From Bacteroides sp. ET71 (lineage in GTDB: Bacteria > Bacteroidota > Bacteroidia > Bacteroidales > Bacteroidaceae): a DNA stretch of 64,000 nucleotides. The DNA lies in NCBI RefSeq assembly GCF_023336905.1, contig NZ_JAMBLS010000004.1, positions 1 to 64,000 on the forward strand, written 5' to 3'. Positions 53,528 to 62,491 of the stretch are shown in pieces. The stretch's first letter is position 1. Every line of letters begins with the position of its first letter. The position numbers and the translations under genes are program-made. Under the pieces are notes generated by a model. It was not told where the DNA came from. It saw nothing but the letters and a program-made list of their open reading frames with translations, and searched no databases.

Positions 53528-54366
53528 TACTGGTAGCAGACAGTGGTTCGACCAAGACAGACTGGTGCCTGATGGAAAAAGGCGGAGAGGCTGTTCAACG
53601 CTTTACGACCAAAGGCACTAACCCTTTCTTCCAAACCCAAGAGGAGATAAGCACTGAAATAGCAGCTTTAAAACCTCGCTTACAAGGAAAACTGCCCGAG
53701 GCCGTGTATTTCTACGGTGCAGGCTGCGGCTTCCCGGACAAAATAAACACAGTGACCCGCATCCTCCAACAACAACTGCAAACCAATCTCGTAGAGGTAA
53801 ATACCGATATGCTGGCCGCAGCCCGAGGATTGTGCGGACACCATGCGGGAATAGCTTGCATACTGGGAACAGGTTCAAATTCATGCTTCTATGACGGGGA
53901 AAAGATTGTGGCCAACGTCTCCCCATTAGGGTTTATCCTAGGTGATGAAGGCAGTGGAGCTGTATTGGGCAAGCTGCTGGTAGGCAATCTGCTGAAGAAT
54001 CAGATGACACCCGGACTGAAAGAAGAATTCTTGCAACAAACCGGACTAACCGTGGGAGAGATTATAGAACATGTCTACCGGAAACCATTCCCCAACCGCT
54101 TTCTGGCTGGGCTCTCACCTTTTCTGGCTAAACATGTCCACGACCCTAGCGTACACAACCTGATATGGGAAAGCTTTTGCGAGTTTTTCCGGCGCAACGT
54201 CATGCAATACGAGGGTTACCAACAATACAAGGTGCACTTCACCGGTTCCATCGCTTTCTATTACCAAGAAATATTGTACGCAGCAGCCAACCAAATGAAC
54301 ATCTGCATCGGCAACATCTCCCAAAGTCCTATGGAGGGATTATTACGATATCACACAGACCACTAA
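53524..54366 (+). CDS. murK: BadF/BadG/BcrA-type kinase, MurK-like amino sugar kinase
   Basis: This 280-residue ASKHA-fold kinase has the phosphate loops ADSGSTKTDWCLM and LGTGSNSCFYDG and GDEGSGAVLGK. Similar Bacteroidetes enzymes phosphorylate MurNAc and GlcNAc (MurK of Tannerella). Start ATG overlaps the flavoprotein stop (ATGA). MurQ follows 14 bp later and uses MurNAc-6-phosphate, its expected product. Substrate preference between MurNAc and GlcNAc cannot be read from the sequence. Confidence 0.85.
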   Translation: MILVADSGSTKTDWCLMEKGGEAVQRFTTKGTNPFFQTQEEISTEIAALKPRLQGKLPEAVYFYGAGCGFPDKINTVTRILQQQLQTNLVEVNTDMLAAARGLCGHHAGIACILGTGSNSCFYDGEKIVANVSPLGFILGDEGSGAVLGKLLVGNLLKNQMTPGLKEEFLQQTGLTVGEIIEHVYRKPFPNRFLAGLSPFLAKHVHDPSVHNLIWESFCEFFRRNVMQYEGYQQYKVHFTGSIAFYYQEILYAAANQMNICIGNISQSPMEGLLRYHTDH

Positions 54367-54380
54367 TAAAGTTTATTGAT

Positions 54381-55217
54381 ATGAATGATACTTCGGACAG
54401 GGCTTTTATCAACATCTCAGAGCAGTCTTCACTTTATAATGACTTGGAAAAGAAATCTGTACGAGAAATACTGGAAGACATCAACAGAGAAGACCAAAAG
54501 GTTGCATTAGCTGTCAAAAGAACTATACCACAGATAGAAAAATTAGTAAATGAAATCGTCCCACGCATGAAACAAGGAGGACGTATCTTCTATATCGGTG
54601 CTGGCACAAGCGGTCGGTTAGGAGTGCTTGACGCCTCTGAAATTCCTCCTACCTTCGGCATGCCCCCCACGCTGGTCATCGGCCTCATCGCCGGAGGGGA
54701 TAGCGCGCTGCGCAATCCTGTAGAAAAAGCAGAAGACGACACCCGACGCGGCTGGCAGGAACTGACTGAACACAATGTGACAAACAAAGATATTGTCATT
54801 GGCATTGCCGCATCTGGCACCACGCCTTACGTCGTGGGTGCTTTGCATGAAGCAAGCGCACACGGCATCCTCACTGCCTGCATCACCAGTAACCCCGGAA
54901 GCCCAATGGCAGCCGAAGCCGACATAGCAATCGAAATGGTGGTCGGACCAGAATTTGTTACCGGAAGCAGCCGCATGAAATCTGGCACAGGGCAGAAATT
55001 GATTCTCAACATGATTTCCACCTGCGTCATGATTCAATTGGGCCGCGTAAAAGGAAACAAAATGGTGAACATGCAATTGACGAACCAGAAACTTATCGAT
55101 CGAGGAACACGTATATTGGTAGAAGAACTCGGACTGGATTACGGAAAAGCACATGCCCTCTTATTGATGCATGGTTCTGTCAAAGCAGCGGTTGATGCCT
55201 ACCGAGGTACTACCTAA
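54381..55217 (+). CDS. murQ: N-acetylmuramic acid 6-phosphate etherase
   Basis: This 278-residue SIS-domain enzyme converts MurNAc-6P to GlcNAc-6P and D-lactate. Signatures are YIGAGTSGRLGVLDASEIPPTFG, VIGIAASGTTPYVVGAL and GPEFVTGSSRMKSGTGQKLILNM. ATG at 54381 is used. It ends the salvage run and overlaps the convergent argE-like gene by 8 bp. Confidence 0.96.
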   Translation: MNDTSDRAFINISEQSSLYNDLEKKSVREILEDINREDQKVALAVKRTIPQIEKLVNEIVPRMKQGGRIFYIGAGTSGRLGVLDASEIPPTFGMPPTLVIGLIAGGDSALRNPVEKAEDDTRRGWQELTEHNVTNKDIVIGIAASGTTPYVVGALHEASAHGILTACITSNPGSPMAAEADIAIEMVVGPEFVTGSSRMKSGTGQKLILNMISTCVMIQLGRVKGNKMVNMQLTNQKLIDRGTRILVEELGLDYGKAHALLLMHGSVKAAVDAYRGTT

Positions 55218-56283
55218 GAGTTGCTCCATCTAACAGCTTCAAGTACAATTCGATTGCCTCTGCTATCTCGTGAACAAAAACAAATTCATCAGCCGTATGC
55301 GAGCGACTACTTTTACCCGGTCCCATTTTCATGGAAGGGAAAGGCATCAATGCCTGATCTGACAAGGTAGGAGAACCGAAAGGCTTTCGACCTAATTCAA
55401 TCGAACGCTGAACCAAAGGATGCTGTAATGAAACATGCGACGAACTAAGCCGGAAACTACGGGCACGAGCTTCACATTTCAAATGGGAAGTTATGATATC
55501 AAACAGTTCTTGATTAGTATAACATTCATTACTGCGTATGTCCACAACAAAAGTACAACGATCAGGGATAACATTGTGTTGCGTACCAGCATTAAGCATC
55601 GTCACGCTCATCTTAACAGGCCCTAACAACGGCGATACCTTCGGAAAGCGGTAATCTCGAAACCAAGCTATGTCTTCCAGCACCTTATAGATAGCATTAT
55701 CTCCTTCCTCGCGTGCAGCATGTCCGGAACGTCCCGTTGCTGTAACATCCAATACCATCAATCCTTTTTCTGCAATGGCAGGCTGCATCTCGGTAGGCTC
55801 TCCCACCAACGCGAAAGCAATAGGAGGCAATTGAGGTAAAACACTCTCAATACCATCCCGACCAGAGATTTCTTCCTCGCAAGATGCCAAGAACAAAAGA
55901 TTATACGATTGGGTAGTACGACACAGGGTAAGAAATACTTGTAACAGGCTGACGATACTGGCACCTGCATCATTACTGCCTAGCCCATAGAGTTTCCCAT
56001 TGCTTTCCAGCTTCGGCATAAAAGGATCATGTCGCCAACCGCTTACAGGTTTAACTGTATCTATGTGTGAATTAAGAAGCAATGTCGGTTTCCGAAGATC
56101 AAACATCGGACTAAGGCTCCAGACATTATTTCCTTTACGGCCGGTCTCCATACCTTGACATTCGATGTATTGTTGTAAATAGTCCGCAGCTTTCACCTCT
56201 TCACGACTCACTGACGGTATGGCAATCAATGACTGTAGAAGATTAACAGCATTGGAAGTCAACTCTGTTACACTTGTTTCCAT
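55210..56283 (-). CDS. argE: M20 family deacylase, ArgE-like
   Basis: This 357-residue zinc enzyme has M20 metal ligands in LLLNSHIDTVKP, LYGLGSNDAGA and LASCEEEISGRDG, and a dimerisation domain in the middle. In Bacteroides, arginine synthesis uses N-succinylated intermediates and an ArgE homologue that desuccinylates them; this gene may be that enzyme, or a DapE-like deacylase. argH is at 18051. It converges with murQ, overlapping by 8 bp. Substrate is inferred. Confidence 0.75.
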   Translation of the reverse strand: METSVTELTSNAVNLLQSLIAIPSVSREEVKAADYLQQYIECQGMETGRKGNNVWSLSPMFDLRKPTLLLNSHIDTVKPVSGWRHDPFMPKLESNGKLYGLGSNDAGASIVSLLQVFLTLCRTTQSYNLLFLASCEEEISGRDGIESVLPQLPPIAFALVGEPTEMQPAIAEKGLMVLDVTATGRSGHAAREEGDNAIYKVLEDIAWFRDYRFPKVSPLLGPVKMSVTMLNAGTQHNVIPDRCTFVVDIRSNECYTNQELFDIITSHLKCEARARSFRLSSSHVSLQHPLVQRSIELGRKPFGSPTLSDQALMPFPSMKMGPGKSSRSHTADEFVFVHEIAEAIELYLKLLDGATLR

Positions 56284-56356
56284 TTTGACAAATCTTAATT
56301 TAATCGCAATAATCTTCGTTTAAAGAAACGGTACCGCCCTAACCACCGCTTTATTA

Positions 56357-58036
56357 TCAAGAAGCCACAGGAGCACTCAGCATTTTCTTATAAGATAACG
56401 AATCACCCAAAATCTTTATGGCTTCCTTCAAGTCAGGGTCATCCTTCAACTGCTGAATAATACTGCCACGTTGATAATAGTAGCGTTTAATAATCTCAAT
56501 AGCCAACATGCTTTTTATTTCTTTTGAAAAATGATCCAAATCACGCTCCAGATTATGTTGTAACTTCTTCTCTAACGCATCGAATTCTGTAGATGCATCA
56601 TCCAAATAGCCTTCAAATTCCGCCATCTCCTTCAGACTCTTCAATATTTTCTCGGTCTGTTGGTCATATTTAAAATCAGCCGCTTTCACCTTTTCCTTAA
56701 ATTCTGCATAGTCGGCATCAGTTACTTCAAATTGTTCCGGCTGAGGCACAGTAGGATGCTTCAAACAGTAATCTGTAGCATAGTCAAAGATAAGATTATC
56801 ATTTACTAAATAGAATAAGATATTCGGAAGTTTCTCGGCTTCGACTTCTATATCTGGAGTGACACCTCCTCCATCACGTACTACACGCCCTGCCCGTGTG
56901 TGAAAAACCGTAGTCAGGCTATCGGGAATACGCCCTACACTTCCATCTTCATTACGGTGAGTATAATCAATAGCTTGTACACACCGACCACTGGGAATAT
57001 AATATTTAGAAGTAGTAATTTTAATAGTGCCTCCGTAAGGCAACGGACGTGTAGTCTGTACCAGTCCCTTACCAAAAGTACGATTTCCAATAATGACAGC
57101 CCGATCTAAATCCTGCAAAGAGCCTGCCAGAATCTCAGACGATGAAGCCGTAACGCTGTTTACCAGTACAGCCAGCGGAATATCCAAATCTAATGGCTCA
57201 CGCAAGGTTTTGTACATATTACTAGACTGTTCCAGTTTACCTTTTGTCGTTACTAAGGTTTCTCCACGTGGCAAAAAATAATTAGCAATCTTCACAGCTT
57301 CATCCAACAATCCACCCGTGTTGTTGCGCAAGTCAATGACCAGCGAAGTAATGCCTTGCTTTTTCAAATCAAGAAAGGCTTGCTTAAATTCTTTCGACGG
57401 ATTGCCAGAAAAAGTACTCAGACTGATGTATCCCACATTATTGTCTAACATGCCATAATACGGAATGATGGGTAACTGTATGGAACGCCTCACAATATCA
57501 AACTCCATTGGTTTCTTTTGACCCGGACGCTGTACTTTTAACTTAAAACTGGTTCCTACCTGACCACGCAACATTTCACTGACTTCTTGGTTATTTTTCC
57601 CTAACAAATCTTCGCCATCTATTTCCAGCAAGATATCTCCCGGTTTCAAACCGACCTCTGCTGCGGGCATGCCCTCATAAGGTTCCGCTATCATTGAACG
57701 CTTCAGTTTGGTATTCCAAGTGATGACAGAACCAATGCCACCATAAGAATTCTTCAGCATTTGCTCCAACTCGCTTTGATCTTCTTCCGGAAAATAGTTT
57801 GTGTATGGATCTAAAGAATAAAGCATGGCATCAATACCTTCGCGAATGGTTTTATTAGGATCGATGGAATCCACATAAAACAAATCTAACTCTTTCACTA
57901 TGGAATTAAAGATATCTATATTCTTAGCCAATTGAAAACTTCGGCTGTCCCCGCTTGCGAACCCCCAGATGGCTGCAGTGCCTAACACGATCGCCAACAC
58001 GAGAAAAACCTTACGAATCTTCAAAAATCGTTTCAT
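56357..58036 (-). CDS. S41 family C-terminal processing protease
   Basis: This 559-residue protein has an N-terminal signal/anchor (VFLVLAIVLGTAAIWGFA), a PDZ domain (about 85-165; GLKPGDILLEIDGEDL) and the S41 Ser/Lys active site (NSVTASSSEILAGSLQD; FGKGLVQTTRPL). It cleaves or processes proteins in the periplasm. A C-terminal helical extension of about 150 residues (from FEVTDADYAEFKEK) is typical of Bacteroidetes members. TATCTTTG at 58095-58102 is its likely promoter. Confidence 0.9.
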   Translation of the reverse strand: MKRFLKIRKVFLVLAIVLGTAAIWGFASGDSRSFQLAKNIDIFNSIVKELDLFYVDSIDPNKTIREGIDAMLYSLDPYTNYFPEEDQSELEQMLKNSYGGIGSVITWNTKLKRSMIAEPYEGMPAAEVGLKPGDILLEIDGEDLLGKNNQEVSEMLRGQVGTSFKLKVQRPGQKKPMEFDIVRRSIQLPIIPYYGMLDNNVGYISLSTFSGNPSKEFKQAFLDLKKQGITSLVIDLRNNTGGLLDEAVKIANYFLPRGETLVTTKGKLEQSSNMYKTLREPLDLDIPLAVLVNSVTASSSEILAGSLQDLDRAVIIGNRTFGKGLVQTTRPLPYGGTIKITTSKYYIPSGRCVQAIDYTHRNEDGSVGRIPDSLTTVFHTRAGRVVRDGGGVTPDIEVEAEKLPNILFYLVNDNLIFDYATDYCLKHPTVPQPEQFEVTDADYAEFKEKVKAADFKYDQQTEKILKSLKEMAEFEGYLDDASTEFDALEKKLQHNLERDLDHFSKEIKSMLAIEIIKRYYYQRGSIIQQLKDDPDLKEAIKILGDSLSYKKMLSAPVAS

Positions 58037-58094
58037 ATGCTCCTGTTTTTAGATGAAATTACTGTTATTCGGTTCTTTTTCTTCTTTTTTTCTG

Positions 58095-58102
58095 CAAAGA
58101 TA
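58095..58102 (-). promoter_or_regulatory. -7 box of the S41 protease gene
   Basis: Minus-strand TATCTTTG, about 58 nt before the ATG. It lies directly next to the -33 box of the tRNA-Asn promoter. Confidence 0.55.
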
Positions 58103-58133
58103 TTGCATATTTCAAAATATCCTATTACTTTTG
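58103..58133 (+). promoter_or_regulatory. Promoter of the tRNA-Asn pair
   Basis: TTG (58103-58105), 20-bp spacer, TACTTTTG (58126-58133), about 25 bp before the first tRNA. Confidence 0.75.
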
Positions 58134-58158
58134 CACCGCATTTGAGAAAAAACAACAC

Positions 58159-58232
58159 TCTTCGTTAGCTCAGTCGGTTAGAGCATCTGACTGTTAATCA
58201 GAGGGTCCTTGGTTCAAGTCCAAGACGAAGAG
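58159..58232 (+). tRNA. tRNA-Asn (GTT), copy 1
   Basis: 74 nt cloverleaf: acceptor TCTTCGT/ACGAAGA, anticodon loop CTGTTAA (GTT), T-arm GGTTCAAGTCC. CCA is not encoded. An identical copy follows 17 bp later. Confidence 0.97.
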
Positions 58233-58249
58233 CTATCATCAAATGCTAT

Positions 58250-58323
58250 TCTTCGTTAGCTCAGTCGGTTAGAGCATCTGACTGTTAATCAGAGGGTCCT
58301 TGGTTCAAGTCCAAGACGAAGAG
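58250..58323 (+). tRNA. tRNA-Asn (GTT), copy 2
   Basis: Identical in sequence to copy 1 over all 74 nt; a tandem duplication sharing one promoter and the terminator at 58327. Confidence 0.97.
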
Positions 58324-58326
58324 CAA

Positions 58327-58362
58327 AAGGCTGGGATATGACTTCATATCCCAGCCTTTTTT
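58327..58362. terminator. Strong terminator between tRNA-Asn and comF (possibly bidirectional)
   Basis: AAGGCTGGGATATGA (58327-58341) pairs perfectly with TCATATCCCAGCCTT (58344-58358), followed by T residues; AAAA on the other side allows function for comF on the minus strand. Confidence 0.88.
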
Positions 58363-58373
58363 ATTCTCAGTCC

Positions 58374-59096
58374 TCAACTGGTGGCCATTGCCAACGTCAG
58401 CACACTGACACGCAGCCCTTCCACATTTTCCAGCGCATCGGCCAAAGCTGTAATAGTAGCTCCCGTAGTCAATACATCATCAATTATCAAAACGTGACGA
58501 TTCTGAAAGGCGGATGAATCACGCAATGCAAAAATGTCTTTCACATTGTCCCAGCGTTGAAACGCGGATTTGCGGGTTTGCGACTCTGTATTTTTAATAC
58601 GGACCACTGAAACAGAATCTACAGGAATCTCTGTCAAAACAGATATCCCACTTGCTATACATTCACTTTGATTGTATCCACGACGACGTTTTTTAGACGG
58701 ATGAAGCGGTACGGGCAGCAAGACATCCACTCCTTCAAAAAAGCCCGTCCTGAGCAGATCTGCCGCCACCATTCTCCCCATCGCCACACCTATATCTTTA
58801 CGGCCTTCATACTTAAGTTGGTGTAGAATATGACAATACTCATTTCCTTTCTGATAGAAGAAATAAGAAGTAGCCCGCCCCAGAGGAAATTTTCCCCAAA
58901 AAGCGCGTTCCACCGGATTGTCTTTCCACAGATGATAGTTGGTGCGTGGCATCCCCATGTTGCATCGCAAGCACAAGACTTCCTCTTCTTCACACAAGCA
59001 GGCACCACACACCACGCAATGCCTCGGAATAAAGAGCCGGACTAAAGACAGAAGCCCCAACTTACAAAGCTTCCACATTTTATATATAAGAGCCAT
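58374..59096 (-). CDS. comF: ComF family phosphoribosyltransferase-like protein
   Basis: This 240-residue protein has an N-terminal zinc motif (CVVCGACLCEEEEVLCLRC) and a C-terminal PRPP-binding type motif (VLIIDDVLTTGATITAL), with VPLHPSKKRRRGYNQSE typical of ComF. In other bacteria ComF is needed for DNA uptake; no other competence genes are here. It converges with the tRNA-Asn genes. Confidence 0.92.
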   Translation of the reverse strand: MALIYKMWKLCKLGLLSLVRLFIPRHCVVCGACLCEEEEVLCLRCNMGMPRTNYHLWKDNPVERAFWGKFPLGRATSYFFYQKGNEYCHILHQLKYEGRKDIGVAMGRMVAADLLRTGFFEGVDVLLPVPLHPSKKRRRGYNQSECIASGISVLTEIPVDSVSVVRIKNTESQTRKSAFQRWDNVKDIFALRDSSAFQNRHVLIIDDVLTTGATITALADALENVEGLRVSVLTLAMATS

Positions 59097-59172
59097 ATTA
59101 CTGAAAGCTATTCAGGAGGCATAAGCTATATCAGAGAGTGTATGGCGCAAAAGTGCGCAGAGCACCCCGCAA

Positions 59173-60123
59173 TCACTTACTGTGACGTTTGGCTTCGTTC
59201 TCAACGTACGACTGAATGTGGCGCATGCGTTTCTCCACCAGGATTTCGTCTACGGCGATAAGGATGCCTGTCTCTTCTACGTTGCCAAACTCTGGATTGA
59301 TGGCAGTGCCAAACATGCGCATAGTAGGACTGAGGCTCATGTAGGCATTGACCAGCGGGGGAATGTTGTAGCCCAAGCGACGCACTTCGGCATTCAGTAT
59401 CTTGTAGTTGTCTTTGAAAGTATCCTTGCAGAAGAGAGCTTCCAGTTGGTGTTCGTCGGTTTCGATTTGCAACGGGTGAATGGGAGTTACCAATCCTTCT
59501 TTATCACCGAAATGCTTGCGAAGGAAATAAAGTATCATATCGCGCCCCGGGCGTGAGTAGTTGGGGTACATGGTAACTTTGCCAAAGAAGTAACGGACAT
59601 TCGGCATGACGACAGTCAGCGCACCCAGCCCGTCCCAAAGATTGTCCAAAGCAAAGAGTCCCTTGCTGTCCACCCGGGTAGACTGATATTCGAGGGTGAC
59701 AAAGGAGCGGGCCAGCTCAATGGTAGTGGGGAGGTAATCGCGCAGGAATTTGTCGGAGAAATGGAACATGTGCGCCGTAGCCAGCAAGGGCTGCCCTTTT
59801 TCGTCGAAGCGGACATCAGTGCCCAAGATATAGCGGTAGCCGCCTAATATTTCTTCGGCTTCGGGATTCCATACTATGAGCTGCTTATAAGGATTCTCCA
59901 TGACATCAAACTCGTCAATGTCCACCGACTTGCCTGTTCCTCCGCCGGCGGCACGGAAGGCGATTTCGCGGAGCCGTCCTATCTCCTGCATCACGTTGGG
60001 TGAGTCATGAGCCGTGACAATGTATATCTGGTTGTTGCTGCGGTTGGTCATACGCAGACGTTTGTCCTCGGTCAATTCCGCCTTCAGCAGTTCTTTGCTT
60101 ATCGGTGCAATGATTTCTTCCAT
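59173..60123 (-). CDS. glsB: GNAT-type acyltransferase GlsB (OlsB homologue)
   Basis: This 316-residue protein has the hemolysin/OlsB-type acyltransferase pattern (RLREIAFRAAGGGTG, LIVWNPEAEEILGGYRYILG, LARSFVTLEYQ). In B. thetaiotaomicron the homologous pair GlsB/GlsA makes glycine lipids: GlsB N-acylates glycine with a 3-hydroxy fatty acid. The gene follows glsA with a 2-bp gap. Acts at the inner membrane face. Substrate by homology and context. Confidence 0.82.
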   Translation of the reverse strand: MEEIIAPISKELLKAELTEDKRLRMTNRSNNQIYIVTAHDSPNVMQEIGRLREIAFRAAGGGTGKSVDIDEFDVMENPYKQLIVWNPEAEEILGGYRYILGTDVRFDEKGQPLLATAHMFHFSDKFLRDYLPTTIELARSFVTLEYQSTRVDSKGLFALDNLWDGLGALTVVMPNVRYFFGKVTMYPNYSRPGRDMILYFLRKHFGDKEGLVTPIHPLQIETDEHQLEALFCKDTFKDNYKILNAEVRRLGYNIPPLVNAYMSLSPTMRMFGTAINPEFGNVEETGILIAVDEILVEKRMRHIQSYVENEAKRHSK

Positions 60124-60125
60124 AT

Positions 60126-60947
60126 TCAGTTCAAATTATACACGATGTCTTTAACGTATTGTGCCCATTGCAGGGGTGTCTTCGACTTGTCGAAAGTCTG
60201 CCAGGGGATGGGCTTCCCGATGGTGATGGTAAATGTCTTGTGACGGTTCTTCAGCATCTCGTCGGCCAGGTAGAGCATGGCGATGTTGAATTTGATGCCC
60301 AAAGCCTTGCACAGATTGGCCAGGTTGTAGAAGAAGTTGGAGTTGCGCCCGTCAAAATGTATGGGCACCACATCGCGCTGATGCTGCACGCTCTTCACGA
60401 TGAAGGCTTTCTTCCATTCCAAGTCACGGATAACACCGTGCCGACGGCGCGAACAAAGGCCTGCGGGGAACATCAGCAACTGGTTGTCCGAAGCGAAACC
60501 GGCCTCTACCATGCGTGGGAAGTCTTTGGCTTGCCGACCCGTCTTGTTGATAGGTATGCACAGAGGTGCCAGCCCGTGCAGGTTCATCAGCAGGTCGTTG
60601 ACCAGATACTTTATCTTTCCGTCGTAGCGGGTGCCCAGCACGTAGCCCAAGGCTAGTCCGTCTTGCCCACCCAGGGGATGATTGGACACGAAGGTGCACA
60701 AGCCTTGTGCCGGCAGGTTTTCTTCACCCTTTACCACAAGCTTGGCGTCCAGAAAGTCGAGGCTGGCCTTCAGGAAGTCCACGCCGACTTTGTCTTGTGC
60801 GTCCCGCAGAAAGCCGTTCAGCTCGTCTTGGTGAACAATGCGTTTCAGGTAGGACACAACGAAGCGAGGGATATATTTAGACTTCTGCGGAGCCTTCTCG
60901 CGCAGTATCTTATCTATATCGATTAAAAACAGTGAATCGTCAGCCAT
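60126..60947 (-). CDS. glsA: PlsC-type O-acyltransferase GlsA (OlsA homologue)
   Basis: This 273-residue acyltransferase has VSNHPLGGQDGLAL, in which five rather than four residues separate the catalytic His from Asp (HPLGGQD), and a downstream FPAGLCSRRRHG. It is expected to add the second acyl chain to N-acylglycine. It leads the glsA-glsB pair and has a TAATTTTG -7 box at 60972-60979. Confidence 0.82.
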   Translation of the reverse strand: MADDSLFLIDIDKILREKAPQKSKYIPRFVVSYLKRIVHQDELNGFLRDAQDKVGVDFLKASLDFLDAKLVVKGEENLPAQGLCTFVSNHPLGGQDGLALGYVLGTRYDGKIKYLVNDLLMNLHGLAPLCIPINKTGRQAKDFPRMVEAGFASDNQLLMFPAGLCSRRRHGVIRDLEWKKAFIVKSVQHQRDVVPIHFDGRNSNFFYNLANLCKALGIKFNIAMLYLADEMLKNRHKTFTITIGKPIPWQTFDKSKTPLQWAQYVKDIVYNLN

Positions 60948-61279
60948 TCTTGTTCAGATGAATTAACAGCGCAAAATTAAAGCATCTTTTTAATTTATTG
61001 CAAGGATTAGACAGAAAACTGCGTCTAAAATCTGTCAAAACCTACATCCGGCCTATCAAAAGCTCGTTTTGGGGCCCTGAATTGCTCAGAATGTGCCAGA
61101 ATGTGCAATGTGAAGGAAACGGACAAAAAGGGACGAAAGAAACGCGAAAACGGGCGGTTAACAGATTTTTCTTAAAGATAATCGGGATTTGTCTTGCTAA
61201 TGTGAAGATTATTCCGTAAACTTGTAGAAAATATCCGCCCCGAAAGACGGGAACGGCCTGAACCTAAAACAAGAATTTT
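60948..61279. other. Spacer between glsA and the sigma factor gene
   Basis: 332 bp with the glsA -7 box and a weaker TAAACTTG (61217-61224) that may serve the sigma factor gene. A small hairpin (CCGCCCCGAAAGACGGG) lies just upstream of that gene. No gene is seen. Confidence 0.6.
60972..60979 (-). promoter_or_regulatory. -7 box of glsA-glsB
   Basis: Minus-strand TAATTTTG, about 25 nt before the glsA ATG. Confidence 0.5.
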
Positions 61280-61783
61280 ATGAGTACTGCAACATTTGCC
61301 ACCGAGCTGGTCGGCGTACAAGACGATTTGTTACGCTTTGCCTACAAGCTCACCGCAGACCGCGACGAAGCTAACGACCTACTGCAAGACACTTCACTGA
61401 AAGCGTTGGACAACGAGGAGAAATACGAACCTGCAACCAATTTCAAAGGTTGGATATACACTATCATGCGCAACATCTTCATCAACAATTACCGCCGCAT
61501 CGTGCGCGAACAGACTTTCATCGATACGACGGAGAACCAGTATCACTTAAACACGCCCCAGGGAGAGGCCTTCGAGAGCACCGAAAGCACTTATGACCTG
61601 AAGGAGATGCACCGCATTGTCAATGCTTTGCCCAAGGAATACCGCATACCTTTCTCCATGCACATTGCCGGATTCAAGTACCGCGAGATTGCCGAAAAAC
61701 TGAACATCCCGCTGGGAACGGTGAAAAGCCGCATTTTCTTCACCCGGCAACGGCTGCAACAGGAGTTGAAAGACTTCCGGTAG
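61280..61783 (+). CDS. ECF-type RNA polymerase sigma factor
   Basis: This 167-residue protein has sigma region 2 (DLLRFAYKLTADRDEANDLLQDTSLKAL, NFKGWIYTIMRNIFINNYRR) and region 4 with its HTH (ALPKEYRIPFSMHIAGFKYREIAEKLNIPLGTVKSRIF). No anti-sigma factor gene follows, unlike SusC/D-linked ECF systems, so it may belong to the free-standing Bacteroidetes group involved in stress. A terminator follows at 61885. Confidence 0.92.
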   Translation: MSTATFATELVGVQDDLLRFAYKLTADRDEANDLLQDTSLKALDNEEKYEPATNFKGWIYTIMRNIFINNYRRIVREQTFIDTTENQYHLNTPQGEAFESTESTYDLKEMHRIVNALPKEYRIPFSMHIAGFKYREIAEKLNIPLGTVKSRIFFTRQRLQQELKDFR

Positions 61784-61884
61784 TCCGGTGAAGACAATTC
61801 GCCGAAGAATGGCTGTGACAAACTGACCAATCTGACAGATTGATTCCGGAACGGCGTGAGAATCGCCTGTTTCCACCCTCAGGC

Positions 61885-61925
61885 AAGGCTCTTCCGCATT
61901 TTTCAAGCGGAAGAGCCTTATTTTG
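61885..61925 (+). terminator. Terminator after the sigma factor gene
   Basis: AAGGCTCTTCCGC (61885-61897) pairs with GCGGAAGAGCCTT (61907-61919), 13 bp perfect, followed by ATTTTG. Confidence 0.88.
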
Positions 61926-62424
61926 TTAACCACCAGCCCGATAGCAAAATATTGACACTTGAAACAGAAAAGAAAAACCTATTTTCCCCACCCTTCGACC
62001 ACCCGAAAACGGGGCAAACGGCATTTCCCGCCCCACGAAACCACTAATCAGGCACAGATTCAGCCCGCAAACACCCCGCAACAGCCGCGCCTCTGGCGGG
62101 TGACGGCCATGCTTCGTGCGCGTCATCACCCGCCCCAAACCGCGCCACAGCCGGGACAAGATTTCACACAGCCTCCATTTCACGTCCGGATGCAATTTTT
62201 CAAAAATCCGCCTTGTCAGATAATCCCACGGAAAGACATCTTTTTGACAGCAAAACACCCATATCTGCAACATCCTGACAATGCACATTTCTCCACCCAC
62301 AGGCGTGCACCTCGCATGCAGAGGGAAGAAACGCTTTTCAGAATAAAACACCGTTCATTATCAAACGGATATGCTATCAACACACTGTTGAAAACTTCTC
62401 CGAAAGTTTTTCCGGCAAACATAG
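61926..62424. other. 500-bp spacer upstream of the mraZ promoter, with one strong hairpin
   Basis: No protein-like open frame. The only notable structure is GGCGGGTG (62095-62102) pairing with CACCCGCC (62127-62134), with further internal pairing. No RNA family is recognised. Confidence 0.5.
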
Positions 62425-62454
62425 TGGGGAATTGTGGGGAATTGTGTACTTTTA
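62425..62454 (+). promoter_or_regulatory. MraZ operator and -7 box of the division cluster
   Basis: Two direct repeats TGGGGAATTG (62425-62434 and 62435-62444) match the TGGGN-N5-TGGGN arrangement bound by MraZ in other bacteria. TACTTTTA (62447-62454) directly follows as a probable -7 box, so MraZ bound here would block transcription. Autoregulation of mraZ-rsmH-ftsL is therefore likely. Confidence 0.75.
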
Positions 62455-62491
62455 CCCCCGTTTATTATAATAAGGTAAAAAGAAACAAAAC

